64,000 bases of DNA from Gallionella sp. (GTDB lineage Bacteria; Pseudomonadota; Gammaproteobacteria; Burkholderiales; Gallionellaceae): contig JAUXWM010000058.1 in NCBI GenBank assembly GCA_030681375.1, positions 48,213-112,212 on the forward strand. The letters are read 5' to 3'. The notes under the pieces are model-generated. The model ran no database searches and was not told where the DNA came from. It was given only the letters and a program-made list of their open reading frames with translations. Below, piece after piece: positions 1-8,846 of this stretch; position 1 is the stretch's first letter, and each line of letters opens with the position of its first letter. Made by a program: the position numbers and the translations under genes.

Positions 1-774
1 CTTAGCAAAGGTGCACCTGCTATCCGCACCGAGAATGCGCTGCTTTCCGCTTATATTTTTGTGGATATACGTGATCGTGACATCGGCTCTTACGTGGCAG
101 ATGCGCGGAAAGCAGTTGCCGCACAGGTGAAATTCCCACCCGGTTATTACGCGACCTGGAGCGGGCAGTTCGAATACATGGAACGTGCTGCCGCGAAAAT
201 GAAGATCGTCATTCCCATCACGTTGCTGATCATCTTCCTGTTGCTGTATCTCAATTTTAAACGCGTCACCGAATCTTTGGTGGTGATGCTATCCGTACCG
301 TTTGCGCTGGTCGGAGGTGTGTGGCTGCTGTGGTTGCTCGATTACAACTTGAGCGTCGCCGTGGCGGTTGGCTTTATCGCACTGGCGGGTGTGGCAGCGG
401 AGACGGGGGTGGTGATGTTGATCTACCTGGAGCAGGCGTGGCAGGACGTTCAGTCACGTTGCTCTGATGAAGGCCGTCAACCGAACGCCGTCGATCTGCA
501 CACAGCTATCATGCACGGTGCAGTGGAGCGCGTGCGCCCCAAGATGATGACCGTGGTGGCGATCATGGCAGGCTTGTTGCCCATTCTGTGGAGTACGGGA
601 ACAGGTTCTGAAGTGATGCGCCGCATCGCAGCACCGATGGTCGGCGGCATGATTTCATCAGCCATATTAACGCTGCTGGTGATTCCGGTGATCTATGCCT
701 TGATCAAACAACGTGAAGTGACACGCATAACATTCATTAGCAATAAGCCAAAGGAACAATATGAAAATTCTTAA
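1..774 (+). CDS. cusA: CusA-type RND heavy-metal efflux pump, C-terminal part (5' end outside window)
   Basis: The reading frame is open from base 1 with no start, so this is the last ~257 codons of an inner-membrane RND proton antiporter (usual length ~1,040 residues). Visible are the periplasmic stretch with the GQFEYMERA motif, typical of CusA/CzcA just before TM7, then TM7-TM12, including the FVALAGVAAETG-like segment and the RPKMMT motif seen before TM11. Neighbours (DUF411, YHS proteins, copper ATPase) favour Cu(I)/Ag(I) as substrate; this is inference, because the metal-selective TM4 is outside the window. The partner adaptor and TolC genes would lie upstream. Its stop overlaps the next start by 14 bases, so the two are co-translated. 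Confidence 0.9.
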   Translation, partial: LSKGAPAIRTENALLSAYIFVDIRDRDIGSYVADARKAVAAQVKFPPGYYATWSGQFEYMERAAAKMKIVIPITLLIIFLLLYLNFKRVTESLVVMLSVPFALVGGVWLLWLLDYNLSVAVAVGFIALAGVAAETGVVMLIYLEQAWQDVQSRCSDEGRQPNAVDLHTAIMHGAVERVRPKMMTVVAIMAGLLPILWSTGTGSEVMRRIAAPMVGGMISSAILTLLVIPVIYALIKQREVTRITFISNKPKEQYENS

Positions 775-1198
775 ACAACTAATGATCTTCCTGATATTCG
801 TACTCACAAGTATAAGTGCCGCACAAGCCGCTACGGCGATGACAGTTTACAAAAGCCCAACATGCGGCTGTTGCGAAAAGTATGTGGACTATCTGCGTGA
901 AAACGGATTTACGGTGAAAACAGAAAATGAATCAAACATGGATGCCATTAAGAAGAATTATGGCATGTCACATGCCGCTAGTTGTCATACGGCATTGGTC
1001 AATGGTTATGTGGTTGAGGGGCATGTTCCAGTCAGTGCCATTCGTAAACTGCTCAAGGAGAAACCAGCCATAATCGGCATCAGTGTGCCTGGTATGAAGA
1101 TGAATTCACCAGGTATGGGAGAGATGAAAAAGGGAACATTGACTGTTTACGCTGTGCCGAAAGATGGGAAAGATCCATATGTGTTTTCAGTCGAATAA
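761..1198 (+). CDS. DUF411 periplasmic metal-binding protein
   Basis: A 145-residue protein with an N-terminal signal peptide (about residues 1-23, cut near AQA-A). It contains the DUF411 motif SPTCGCCEKYVDYL followed by a later conserved SCHTALVNGYVVEGHVP segment. The family is found almost exclusively with copper-resistance and RND genes. The CGCC cluster, the later Cys-His and the Met-rich MKMNSPGMGEM stretch are plausible Cu(I) ligands in the periplasm. It overlaps the cusA stop by 14 bases, so it is translationally coupled. The exact biochemical role of DUF411 is unproven; metal chaperone or scavenger is inference. Confidence 0.88.
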   Translation: MKILKQLMIFLIFVLTSISAAQAATAMTVYKSPTCGCCEKYVDYLRENGFTVKTENESNMDAIKKNYGMSHAASCHTALVNGYVVEGHVPVSAIRKLLKEKPAIIGISVPGMKMNSPGMGEMKKGTLTVYAVPKDGKDPYVFSVE

Positions 1199-1231
1199 CG
1201 AATCTATTAGCAGGAGTTTAAAAGGACAGTA

Positions 1232-1912
1232 ATGATTGAAATTATTCCAAATTGGCATCCGGTATTAGTACATTTCCCGATTGCCTTTTCTACGGCTGCA
1301 GTGGCTTTTATTGGCGCTGGTACGATATTTAAAAACCACTCATTGACGGCGCAATGCCTGATGACGGGACGCTGGATGTTGTGGGCGGCAGTTATCTTTG
1401 CCTGTATCGCAGCGGTGTTCGGCTGGCTGGCTTACAACAGTGTTGAACATGACGAAGCGGGGCATCTGGCCATGACGATCCATCGTAATTGGGCACTTGT
1501 CGCTCTTGGCGCGCTGGCGCTGCTTGCCGCTTGGGATGTGTGGCGCGGTCGTTCTCATACGGTGCCCTCGCCAAGTTTTCTAGCTTTGTTGGTCGCGGTA
1601 TGGTTGCTAGTGGTCAGTGCTGCCTGGCATGGTGGCGAGGTAGTCTATCGGCATGGCTTGGGTGTGATGTCCTTGCCTGCGCCTGAGGAACATACCCATG
1701 AACACGGCGGAGAACACAGCGACATATTCATGCAGGGTGAAGCAACGCCTCATGAGGATGTTCATGCCCATAGCCACGATGACACTGCGAATAGCGAGTC
1801 TACGCATGATGCGGAGCCGGGTGGCAAAACTTCCGCCACGGACGGCGCAGGCACCGCACACAAAAAGGCTGGGCATACCCATGCGCCGGGAACGCCGTCG
1901 CACAAGGATTAG
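1232..1912 (+). CDS. DUF2231 membrane protein with His-rich C-terminal tail
   Basis: A 226-residue protein preceded by a good ribosome site (AAAGGA). The N-terminal two thirds carry four predicted membrane segments and the DUF2231 signature NWHPVLVHFPIAF, with His residues in the first and third helices. The last ~75 residues are hydrophilic and very rich in His, Asp and Glu (for example EEHTHEHGGEHSD), a likely metal-binding tail. DUF2231 proteins often sit beside copper and other metal transport genes; their function is unknown. The tail suggests binding of Cu, Zn or Ni on one face of the membrane. Confidence 0.82.
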   Translation: MIEIIPNWHPVLVHFPIAFSTAAVAFIGAGTIFKNHSLTAQCLMTGRWMLWAAVIFACIAAVFGWLAYNSVEHDEAGHLAMTIHRNWALVALGALALLAAWDVWRGRSHTVPSPSFLALLVAVWLLVVSAAWHGGEVVYRHGLGVMSLPAPEEHTHEHGGEHSDIFMQGEATPHEDVHAHSHDDTANSESTHDAEPGGKTSATDGAGTAHKKAGHTHAPGTPSHKD

Positions 1913-1916
1913 CGCG

Positions 1917-1997
1917 ATGAAAGCGGTAAATGGATGGGGCAAGCGTGCTACCGAAAAGCTCGCTGCCAGTGGGCATGAACATGATCACACGCATTAA
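1917..1997 (+). CDS. Very short ORF ending in a His/Asp tail
   Basis: A 26-codon frame starts 4 bases after the DUF2231 stop and ends in HEHDHTH. It has no clear ribosome site of its own, but close spacing could allow translational coupling. The His tail resembles that of the preceding protein, so this may be a genuine metal-binding peptide or a frameshifted remnant of a longer His-rich tail. I cannot separate these from the sequence. Confidence 0.25.
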   Translation: MKAVNGWGKRATEKLAASGHEHDHTH

Positions 1998-2000
1998 ATT

Positions 2001-2210
2001 TTGTCGTTGTCATTAACTTGGAGCAAGGAGAATAGGATAGGTAGAACAATCATATTGGTAGTAACTATATTGGCACTGAACGGTTGTATGGTTCTACATG
2101 GTGGCATGGTGGCATGGAGCATGGCGATGACCGTGGGAGCGGCAGTAGTTCTCATCACATTAGATTGGCGATGCAGTGCAATCGAACCGCAGTCTGACCG
2201 TTCTGAGTAA
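2001..2210 (+). CDS. Small hydrophobic membrane protein
   Basis: A frame of up to 69 codons with no ATG near its beginning. The TTG at 2001 is the first usable start, and an AAGGAG site at about 2024 points to a possible later non-ATG start near 2055. The encoded peptide has one long hydrophobic stretch broken only by VLHGGMV, so it would form one or two membrane helices. Unrecognised family. Its place among metal-resistance genes suggests an accessory membrane peptide, but the reading frame itself is uncertain. Confidence 0.35.
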   Translation: MSLSLTWSKENRIGRTIILVVTILALNGCMVLHGGMVAWSMAMTVGAAVVLITLDWRCSAIEPQSDRSE

Positions 2211-2264
2211 GGACAGGATTGAGCGTTAGCCATCGAACCAACTTTTATATGAAGGAGACAAATC

Positions 2265-2471
2265 ATGAGAACCAAAACCAAAACCAAGAGCAGCAAAGCT
2301 GAAACCGTAATCAATCTGTCTGAAGCGCAACGGCGGCAATATGTTGAGATTGCTGCTTATCACCTCGCCGAGAAAGGTGGGTTCAAATGCGGTTGTGATT
2401 TAGAAAACTGGCTGGCTGCGGAAGTGGAAATTGATCAGTTACCGGCTGAAAACAGCTATCCAGCGACCTAA
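2265..2471 (+). CDS. DUF2934-like small protein
   Basis: A 68-residue protein with a strong ribosome site (GAAGGAG) seven bases before the ATG. After a Lys/Thr-rich start it has the DUF2934 pattern: IAAYHLAEKGG, then a short linker and LENWLAAEVEID. Two Cys (GCGC-like in KCGCD) are unusual for the family and may bind metal here. The family is widespread in proteobacteria with no proven function. It stands alone between small metal-associated genes. Confidence 0.7.
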   Translation: MRTKTKTKSSKAETVINLSEAQRRQYVEIAAYHLAEKGGFKCGCDLENWLAAEVEIDQLPAENSYPAT

Positions 2472-2552
2472 TTATTGAAAGGAGGTGTCGATGCGCGTTT
2501 AAATAATTTTTGTTACAGCATATTTTTTAACCACCACCATTCGGAGAATAAA

Positions 2553-2831
2553 ATGAAACTTAAATCTACATTGCTTGCTGCCACTTTGGTTATATTTTCT
2601 GTTTTCAATGTAACGGCATTTGCCGTTGATGTTCACGACACCAACACCGGAACGGAAAAAACTGAGACAGTTAAGACTGAAAAGGCAGAGGCAAAAAAGC
2701 CTGTGAAAAGACACAGTCATATGGAAGAGAAAACTGGCATGCCTGTCGGAAGCACTGCGAGCGGTAAGAGTCATCGTGAATCCATGCCTAAAGACATGCC
2801 TATGCACGATCACTTGAAAGAGAAGCACTAA
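2553..2831 (+). CDS. Small exported Lys/His-rich protein
   Basis: A 92-residue protein; the ATG at 2553 is chosen because GGAG lies just upstream and a signal peptide follows directly (about residues 1-25, ending TAFAV). The mature part is Lys/Glu-rich, then rich in His and Met (KRHSHMEEKTGMP; MPKDMPMHDHLKEKH). Such short periplasmic Met/His peptides are frequent in copper-resistance loci. Metal buffering in the periplasm is inferred from composition only; no named family is recognised. Confidence 0.6.
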   Translation: MKLKSTLLAATLVIFSVFNVTAFAVDVHDTNTGTEKTETVKTEKAEAKKPVKRHSHMEEKTGMPVGSTASGKSHRESMPKDMPMHDHLKEKH

Positions 2832-2981
2832 ATTACGTGTTTCAGTGTGCGCCAGGATGAACAATATTTTGGCGTACATTTTTTCCCCGTTTGAATTGAT
2901 ATGTCGGCTTTTTTGACAAAGCCAGCAAGTCAACTATCAATCAGATTCAAATAAATTTGAAATGAGGCATTGCAGAAAATC

Positions 2982-4250
2982 ATGTTTGCAGCCATTCCCA
3001 ATAATTCCAGAGAACTCCATCGTTATCTGCTTACAAGATTTTTTGTATCAGGCATATTGATCAGCGTACTTGTCGGCACACTTGTTTTTTATCTGGAAAA
3101 CTGGAGAGTCGAAAAGATGGCCTTTGAACAAGCTGCGGCAAGTGCCAGACATTTCGATTCCCCTGAAATGCGGAAACTGGTTGCGGCGGACTCTCAAATG
3201 AGTCAGCTTGAACTTGCCAAACTATTGGAGAACTCCAGCTTTGCAGGTATCCGTATTTTCGATTCATCCGGAAAATCATTGATGGAAGCATGGGGGATGG
3301 AGGCCGGCAGTCTTCGAAGTACTGTGCAAGCGCATCAGCATGTTTTTCCAAAGCCAGGCAAGCAACACTATAACTGGCTAACGAATGAGGATGAAGATTT
3401 CGTGCAAGTGCTCATACCACTGCTTGATTCGATGCGTGTGAAGGAAGTGTATTTTGAAGGCGTCTATCGTCTTGATGTTGGAACGCAATATGCAAGAAAA
3501 CATCAGGCGCGCAATGCAACACTGACTTCTTTCGTTGCGGTGATTTTGATTTTAATCTTGCTTTACCCCGTTTTACTTGGATTGACGCGGCGGTCCGAGT
3601 CCCTGTCTCAATCGCTTTTGGATTCGAACCTTGAATTATTGCAATCATTGGGTAGCGCTATAGCAAAAAGAGATGCCGATACCGATACGCATAATTACCG
3701 GGTGACGCTGTATTCGGTCAGGCTTGCCGAAACAATGAACCTGAATCGAGATAGCATCGAATCGCTGATTGTTGGTGCTTTTCTGCACGATGTCGGAAAA
3801 ATTGGAGTTCCGGATCAGATACTACTGAAACCGGGGCGACTGACTGCGGATGAGTTTGAGATTATGAAACGACATGTGATATTTGGCGGCGAGATTATCC
3901 AGGATTCCACTTGGCTGAAGCGCGCCCGGGACGTGGTGCTTTTCCATCATGAAAAATTCGATGGCAGCGGCTACCCACATGGCATTCATGGTAAGGAGAT
4001 TCCGCTTGCCGCAAGATTGTTTGCCGTGGTGGATGTGTTCGATGCATTGATGTCCAAACGGCCCTACAAGGCCCCCTTGTTGATTGATGACACATTAAAA
4101 ATTTTACAGGATGGAGCCGGGGGACATTTTGATCCTGAAGTAGTTAGTATCTTCATAACTGTCGCCGCCACGCTATACGGCGAGATTGGACAATCCGATC
4201 GAGGATATTTGCAGAAAACACTAAAAGTGATAATAAAAAAATATTTCTAG
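2982..4250 (+). CDS. Membrane-bound HD-GYP domain protein (c-di-GMP phosphodiesterase-like)
   Basis: About 422 residues from the ATG at 2982; a TTG at 2970 is an alternative start. Two membrane segments (about residues 17-40 and 180-200) bracket a periplasmic sensor region of ~140 residues. The cytoplasmic C-terminus is an HD-GYP domain with HD at about 269-270 (HDVGKIG) and HHEKFDGSGYP at about 322-332, so the metal-binding and GYP residues are intact. Members hydrolyse cyclic di-GMP. Its location inside a metal-resistance cluster suggests it senses an envelope or metal signal, but nothing in the sequence shows the ligand. It appears monocistronic. Confidence 0.88.
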   Translation: MFAAIPNNSRELHRYLLTRFFVSGILISVLVGTLVFYLENWRVEKMAFEQAAASARHFDSPEMRKLVAADSQMSQLELAKLLENSSFAGIRIFDSSGKSLMEAWGMEAGSLRSTVQAHQHVFPKPGKQHYNWLTNEDEDFVQVLIPLLDSMRVKEVYFEGVYRLDVGTQYARKHQARNATLTSFVAVILILILLYPVLLGLTRRSESLSQSLLDSNLELLQSLGSAIAKRDADTDTHNYRVTLYSVRLAETMNLNRDSIESLIVGAFLHDVGKIGVPDQILLKPGRLTADEFEIMKRHVIFGGEIIQDSTWLKRARDVVLFHHEKFDGSGYPHGIHGKEIPLAARLFAVVDVFDALMSKRPYKAPLLIDDTLKILQDGAGGHFDPEVVSIFITVAATLYGEIGQSDRGYLQKTLKVIIKKYF

Positions 4251-4277
4251 GGGATTTCAATAACGACAGGAAAATTT

Positions 4278-4505
4278 ATGGAAAACTCGCATGGGAATAA
4301 ATGCAGCTGTCAAATGTTAAGCCTAGCTGTTGCGGGAAGGCCCGGTGCGTGCCGCTATGATTATTGCAAAAATGTCCTGCAGCGTCGTTGGACAATGACC
4401 TGTAATCATGGGCAATCACCTTCGACAGAAAAGTCACCTGTTTATGAACCTGTTGTGATGCATGAGGATGGTATGTTGAATTTATTAAAGAAGGCATTAG
4501 GGTAA
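4278..4505 (+). CDS. Small Cys-rich protein of unknown family
   Basis: A 75-residue protein with GGAAAA spaced before the ATG. It has six Cys, including CSC and CRYDYC, plus several His and Met, but no signal peptide. The composition suggests a cytosolic metal-binding or metallothionein-like role; I do not recognise a family. It sits 27 bases after the HD-GYP gene and before a small membrane protein gene. Confidence 0.45.
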   Translation: MENSHGNKCSCQMLSLAVAGRPGACRYDYCKNVLQRRWTMTCNHGQSPSTEKSPVYEPVVMHEDGMLNLLKKALG

Positions 4506-4623
4506 GCACCGAATGAGCGGATGAGTCGGGTGACATGTCAGTAATGCATGGACACACTGGAATTTAATCATTAGTATGAATTCGACTGGACGCCTTGAAT
4601 ATTCGACTGAATGTGAGGTCAGC

Positions 4624-5091
4624 ATGACGCAGCAACAATCTGAGACGGCTCTATCCATAAGACCCATCCAATTTGGAGCGGGTGCATTTGTGTTGTTGCT
4701 CGCCATTTATTTTGCGGTGGTCAGTCTGATTTCTGGGGTGGATTTCACACTCGAGCAGTTTACAAAGTTCTGGTATTTCTTCGTGTCCCTTGCGTTGGGA
4801 TTCGGCATTCAGGTCGGTCTCTACACCTACCTCAAGCAACTTGTCGGGCAACATGGCGCATCAGGCAAGGTGGTAGCGGTGTCCGGCACGACCTCCACTG
4901 CGGCAATGGTTTCCTGTTGCGCACATTATCTGGTCAATATCTTGCCTGTTCTGGGCATCACCGGCTTTCTCACCATCGTTGCAGAATATCAAATCGAGTT
5001 GTTCTGGGTCGGTCTTGCCTTTAACGTGGCCGGTATTCTCTATATCATACCTAAAGTCATCAACGTTACACGGGAGCATAAAAAATGCTGA
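4624..5091 (+). CDS. Conserved four-helix membrane protein with Cys-Cys-x-His motif
   Basis: A 155-residue protein; ATG 4624 is preferred over 4576 because a GAGGT site lies just before it. Four hydrophobic segments are visible. The third begins with the motif SGTTSTAAMVSCCAHYL, with adjacent Cys and a His two residues later within or at the edge of the membrane. The pattern suits a metal ligand site in a transporter or membrane chaperone. It is followed closely by an exported protein gene and the copper ATPase, so a role in copper handling is likely but inferred. No family name assigned. Confidence 0.7.
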   Translation: MTQQQSETALSIRPIQFGAGAFVLLLAIYFAVVSLISGVDFTLEQFTKFWYFFVSLALGFGIQVGLYTYLKQLVGQHGASGKVVAVSGTTSTAAMVSCCAHYLVNILPVLGITGFLTIVAEYQIELFWVGLAFNVAGILYIIPKVINVTREHKKC

Positions 5092-5099
5092 AATAATAT

Positions 5100-5501
5100 T
5101 TGAGCAGTTTGGCATTTGCAACGTTGATTGCCTTTGTGCATAACGGCCTCATTGCGACATGCGATGCGGTGGAGATGGCAGCGCAAATAAGCAATGACCG
5201 GGACATCAAGGTAACCACCATGCTGCATGCTATTCCTGCGGATGCGAAAACATGGACTTTTGAGGTGACGCTGGAAACCCATACGCAGGCCTTGAGTGAT
5301 GATTTGACCAAGTCTGCAACGCTGATTGTTGATGGCAAGCAATACCTGCCGCTGGCCTGGGACGGCGCGCCGCCCGGAGGCCATCACCGCAAGGGCTTGT
5401 TGCGCTTCAGGGCGGTTGTCCCGCAGCCACGATCAATGGAACTGCAAATACGTCTGGCAGGCGACAAGTCTCCCAGAAGCTTCAAATGGTTGATCAAATG
5501 A
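5100..5501 (+). CDS. Small exported protein of unknown function
   Basis: A frame of 133 codons starting at TTG 5100, eight bases after the preceding stop; no ATG is available early in the frame. The first ~25 residues are hydrophobic and may be a signal peptide. The mature region looks beta-rich, with VTTMLHAIPADAKTWTFEVTLETHT and a PPGGHHRKG loop, suggesting a compact periplasmic beta-sandwich. It lies between the CCxH membrane protein and the copper ATPase and is probably co-transcribed with both. Function unknown. Confidence 0.55.
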   Translation: MSSLAFATLIAFVHNGLIATCDAVEMAAQISNDRDIKVTTMLHAIPADAKTWTFEVTLETHTQALSDDLTKSATLIVDGKQYLPLAWDGAPPGGHHRKGLLRFRAVVPQPRSMELQIRLAGDKSPRSFKWLIK

Positions 5502-5540
5502 TTCACTGAGGCAATTTCCACCGCCGGAAAGGGGCATGCA

Positions 5541-7931
5541 ATGGCAACTGATCCCGTATGCGGCATGACAGTCTCTGCCGACAGCACGTACCGCCTCGTA
5601 GAGAGCGGACAAACTTATCTGTTTTGCAGCGTGAAGTGTCTGGCCAAGTTTCAGGCAAATCCCACTGAATACCTTAAGCCGGCTGTGACGGCTACCGTTC
5701 AAATCGCAGGTGTATTCACCTGCCCGATGCATCCGGAAATTCGCCAGCCTGCGCCGGGTTCATGTCCCAAGTGTGGTATGGCCTTGGAACCGATTGCACC
5801 AGTTACGGCCAAGTCAGGTGCTACCGAATATACCTGCCCGATGCACCCTGAGATCGTGCGCAATGAACCCGGTAGTTGCCCGATCTGCGGCATGGCACTG
5901 GAGCCGCGCAACGCACCTGATGATGACAATACCGAATTGCATGACATGACGCGCCGTTTCTGGCTAAGCGCGGCGTTGGCCTTGCCGGTGTTCGTGATGG
6001 CGATGGCATCCGATCTGGCACCGCAATTCATACCGGATTCCGTTTCGATGACGGTGTTGCAATGGCTGGAATTTTTTCTGGCAACCCCGGTTGTGTTGTG
6101 GGGCGGCTGGCCGATCTTCCGGCGCGGCTGGGCTTCACTGGTCAACCGCAGTCTCAACATGTTCACGCTGATTTCGCTCGGTGTCGGCGTGGCGTGGACA
6201 TACAGCGTGATTGCGATGTTGCTGCCGGGGAATTTTCCACCTGCAATGCGCAGCATGGGGGAAACCGTGCCGGTTTATTTCGAGGCTGCTGCGGTGATCA
6301 TGGCGTTGGTGCTGCTGGGGCAGGTGATGGAATTGCGCGCACGCAGCCAGACCAGTGCCGCAATCAAACTGCTGCTGGGCTTAGCACCAAAAACCGCGCG
6401 CATCGTGCGTGCTGACGGACACGAGGAAGACATTCCGCTGGAACAAGTGCAGCCTAGCGATGTGCTGCGCGTGCGTCCTGGCGAGAAGGTGCCGGTAGAC
6501 GGGGTGGTGCTGGAAGGTAACAGTTCGCTGGATGAATCCATGGTCACCGGCGAATCCATTCCGGTGGAAAAAACGACAGATGCAAGGCTGATCGGTGCCA
6601 CGGTGAACGGCACCGGCAGTTTGTTGATGCGCGCCGAGCGCGTAGGGGCAGACACCTTGCTGGCGCAGATTGTGCATATGGTGAGCGAGGCGCAACGTTC
6701 GCGCGCGCCTATCCAGCGGCTGGCCGATGTCACTGCGGGTTATTTTGTGCCGGCAGTGGTGCTGGCAGCGCTCGCCACACTAGCGGTATGGGGACTCTTT
6801 GGGCCGGAGCCGCGCCTGGCGCATGCCATCGTCAACGCGGTGGCGGTGCTGATTATCGCCTGCCCGTGCGCGCTGGGACTGGCCACGCCGATGTCCATCA
6901 TGGTCGGCACCGGACGCGGTGCCTTGGCCGGCGTGCTGATCAAGAATGCCGAAGCGCTGGAAATCATGGAAAAGGTAAACACGCTGGTAGTGGACAAGAC
7001 CGGCACGCTGACCGAGGGCAAACCGAAACTGACTTCGGTCATTCCGCTTGCCGGATTTGAAGAGGATGAGGTGCTGCGGCTGGGCGCCAGTCTGGAACGC
7101 GCCAGCGAACACCCGCTGGCTGCAGCCATCGTGAACGGCGCAGAGAAAAAGGGAATAACACTCAACACAGTCAGTGATTTTAAATCGTTCACCGGCAAGG
7201 GCGTGGCGGGCACGGTCGAGGGCAGGGCAATCGCGCTGGGCAATCTCAAACTTTTTGAAGAATTACACATCGATGCAAGCGACTTGCACATCCGTGCCGA
7301 GGCGCTGCGCAGCGACGGACAGACGGTGATGTTGCTGGCAATCGACAATAAGGCGGCGGGACTGATCGGCGTGGCCGATCCGGTCAAGGCATCTACGGCA
7401 GAGGCGATCCGCGCCCTGCATGAAGAAGGCGTGCAAGTCATCATGCTTACCGGAGACAACCGCATCACGGCACAAGCGGTTGCAAAAAAATTGGGCATAG
7501 ACCGTATCGAAGCTGAAGTGCTGCCTGAGCAGAAAGCCTCCATTGTCAAGCAGTTGCAGGCAGAGGGGCGCATCGTGGCGATGGCAGGCGACGGCATCAA
7601 CGACGCGCCTGCACTGGCTCAGGCGCAGGTGGGCATCGCGATGGGCACCGGAACCGATGTGGCGATGGAGAGTGCAGGCATCACGCTGATCAAGGGCGAC
7701 CTGAACGGCATCGTGCGTGCGCTGCGTCTGTCACGCGCCACCATGCGCAACATCCGCCAGAACCTATTTTTTGCCTTCATCTACAACATACTCGGCATTC
7801 CGATTGCGGCAGGCGTGCTGTACCCGTTCTTCGGCTTGCTACTCTCGCCGATCATCGCCGCCGCAGCGATGAGTTTCAGTTCTGTGTCGGTGATACTGAA
7901 TGCACTCAGGCTAAACAGGGTGAAGATGTAA
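5541..7931 (+). CDS. copA: Copper-translocating P1B-type ATPase with YHS and two heavy-metal-binding domains
   Basis: A 796-residue inner-membrane ATPase that exports Cu(I)/Ag(I). In order: a YHS domain (about 1-45, Cys at 7, 29 and 33); two copies of the CPMHPEI...GSCPxCGM heavy-metal-binding module (about 60-84 and 98-122); eight membrane helices; TGES at 336-339; the CPC transport motif at 441-443; the phosphorylated Asp of DKTGT at 485; and GDGINDAP near the C-terminus. The classical ferredoxin-like HMA domain is absent, as in the SilP/CopA2 subgroup. It starts at an ATG after AAAGGGG. The downstream DUF2933, methyltransferase and YHS genes are likely in the same operon. Confidence 0.95.
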   Translation: MATDPVCGMTVSADSTYRLVESGQTYLFCSVKCLAKFQANPTEYLKPAVTATVQIAGVFTCPMHPEIRQPAPGSCPKCGMALEPIAPVTAKSGATEYTCPMHPEIVRNEPGSCPICGMALEPRNAPDDDNTELHDMTRRFWLSAALALPVFVMAMASDLAPQFIPDSVSMTVLQWLEFFLATPVVLWGGWPIFRRGWASLVNRSLNMFTLISLGVGVAWTYSVIAMLLPGNFPPAMRSMGETVPVYFEAAAVIMALVLLGQVMELRARSQTSAAIKLLLGLAPKTARIVRADGHEEDIPLEQVQPSDVLRVRPGEKVPVDGVVLEGNSSLDESMVTGESIPVEKTTDARLIGATVNGTGSLLMRAERVGADTLLAQIVHMVSEAQRSRAPIQRLADVTAGYFVPAVVLAALATLAVWGLFGPEPRLAHAIVNAVAVLIIACPCALGLATPMSIMVGTGRGALAGVLIKNAEALEIMEKVNTLVVDKTGTLTEGKPKLTSVIPLAGFEEDEVLRLGASLERASEHPLAAAIVNGAEKKGITLNTVSDFKSFTGKGVAGTVEGRAIALGNLKLFEELHIDASDLHIRAEALRSDGQTVMLLAIDNKAAGLIGVADPVKASTAEAIRALHEEGVQVIMLTGDNRITAQAVAKKLGIDRIEAEVLPEQKASIVKQLQAEGRIVAMAGDGINDAPALAQAQVGIAMGTGTDVAMESAGITLIKGDLNGIVRALRLSRATMRNIRQNLFFAFIYNILGIPIAAGVLYPFFGLLLSPIIAAAAMSFSSVSVILNALRLNRVKM

Positions 7932-7976
7932 CAAGGTTTTTTTTGGACGTAAACTTTTTCCTGAAAGGAGAGCGTG

Positions 7977-8195
7977 ATGAAGCAGGACGAACCTGACGGG
8001 CGCAGTTGTGCGCAAAAGGGATACAACTGGATTCTCGTTGCATTTCTGGCGATTGCTGCATTTTTTCTGTTTACCGAACACCGTGCTCATCTGCTGGGCG
8101 CGTTGCCATTTCTGTTGCTGCTGGCCTGTCCGTTGATGCATCTGTTCATGCATGGCGGACACGGCGGGCATGATACTGATAGGAGCGAAAAATGA
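7977..8195 (+). CDS. DUF2933 small membrane protein
   Basis: A 72-residue protein; ATG 7977 follows GGAGAG (a GTG one codon earlier is possible). One or two hydrophobic segments surround FTEHRAHLLGALPFLLLLACPLMHLFMH, ending in a Gly/His tail (HGGHGGHDTD). This is the DUF2933 pattern commonly found beside copper ATPases and isoprenylcysteine-methyltransferase-like genes. Its stop overlaps the next start by four bases (ATGA), so translation is coupled. Role unknown; His and Cys in the membrane segment suggest metal contact. Confidence 0.82.
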   Translation: MKQDEPDGRSCAQKGYNWILVAFLAIAAFFLFTEHRAHLLGALPFLLLLACPLMHLFMHGGHGGHDTDRSEK

Positions 8196-8836
8196 ACTTC
8201 ACGGAAAACGCTTATGGCCTGTGGTCGCTGGTCATCATTAACTCGCTGGTGTTCATCATTTTTGCATTCAGCTTCACCAAACCAAAAACGCCGCGCGACT
8301 GGCGCTCGTTCAGTGCGTTCTCGGCCTTCATCGTGGCGCTGTTCGCCGAGATGTACGGTTTTCCGCTGACGATTTATCTGCTTACCGGCTGGTTGCAAAC
8401 CCGTTATCCCGGTGTTGATATTTCTTCCCATAATAGCGGTCATCTCTGGCATACACTGCTCGGCTGGAGGGGCGATCCGCACACCGATCCGTTGCACATG
8501 CTCAGTTTTGTATTTATCGGCGGCGGATTCATCCTGCTTGCATCTGCATGGAAAATTCTCTATCAGGCGCAGCGTAATCATCAACTGGCGATTACCGGGC
8601 CTTATGCCAAAATCCGCCATCCCCAGTACGATGCTTTCGTACTCATCATGTTTGGTTTCTTGTTGCAATGGCCAACGCTGCTGACCCTGTTGATGTTCCC
8701 TGTGCTGGTGTGGATGTATGTGCGTCTGGCGCATACCGAGGAGCGAGATGCAGAAGTCCGTTTTGGCGCGCAGTGGCGGGAATATGCGGCTCATACATCA
8801 AGGTTCATCCCGCAACGAACACGTTCAAAATCATAG
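8192..8836 (+). CDS. Isoprenylcysteine carboxyl methyltransferase-like membrane protein
   Basis: A 214-residue integral membrane protein with about five helices. The C-terminal third has the ICMT/PEMT signature: GPYAKIRHPQYDAF, a hydrophobic stretch, then RLAHTEERDAEVRFGAQWREY, which forms the S-adenosylmethionine site in this family. Bacterial members near copper genes have no proven substrate. It overlaps DUF2933 by four bases and is followed by a YHS gene, so the group of three accompanies the copper ATPase. Confidence 0.85.
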   Translation: MNFTENAYGLWSLVIINSLVFIIFAFSFTKPKTPRDWRSFSAFSAFIVALFAEMYGFPLTIYLLTGWLQTRYPGVDISSHNSGHLWHTLLGWRGDPHTDPLHMLSFVFIGGGFILLASAWKILYQAQRNHQLAITGPYAKIRHPQYDAFVLIMFGFLLQWPTLLTLLMFPVLVWMYVRLAHTEERDAEVRFGAQWREYAAHTSRFIPQRTRSKS

Positions 8837-8846
8837 GAGGTGCGTC

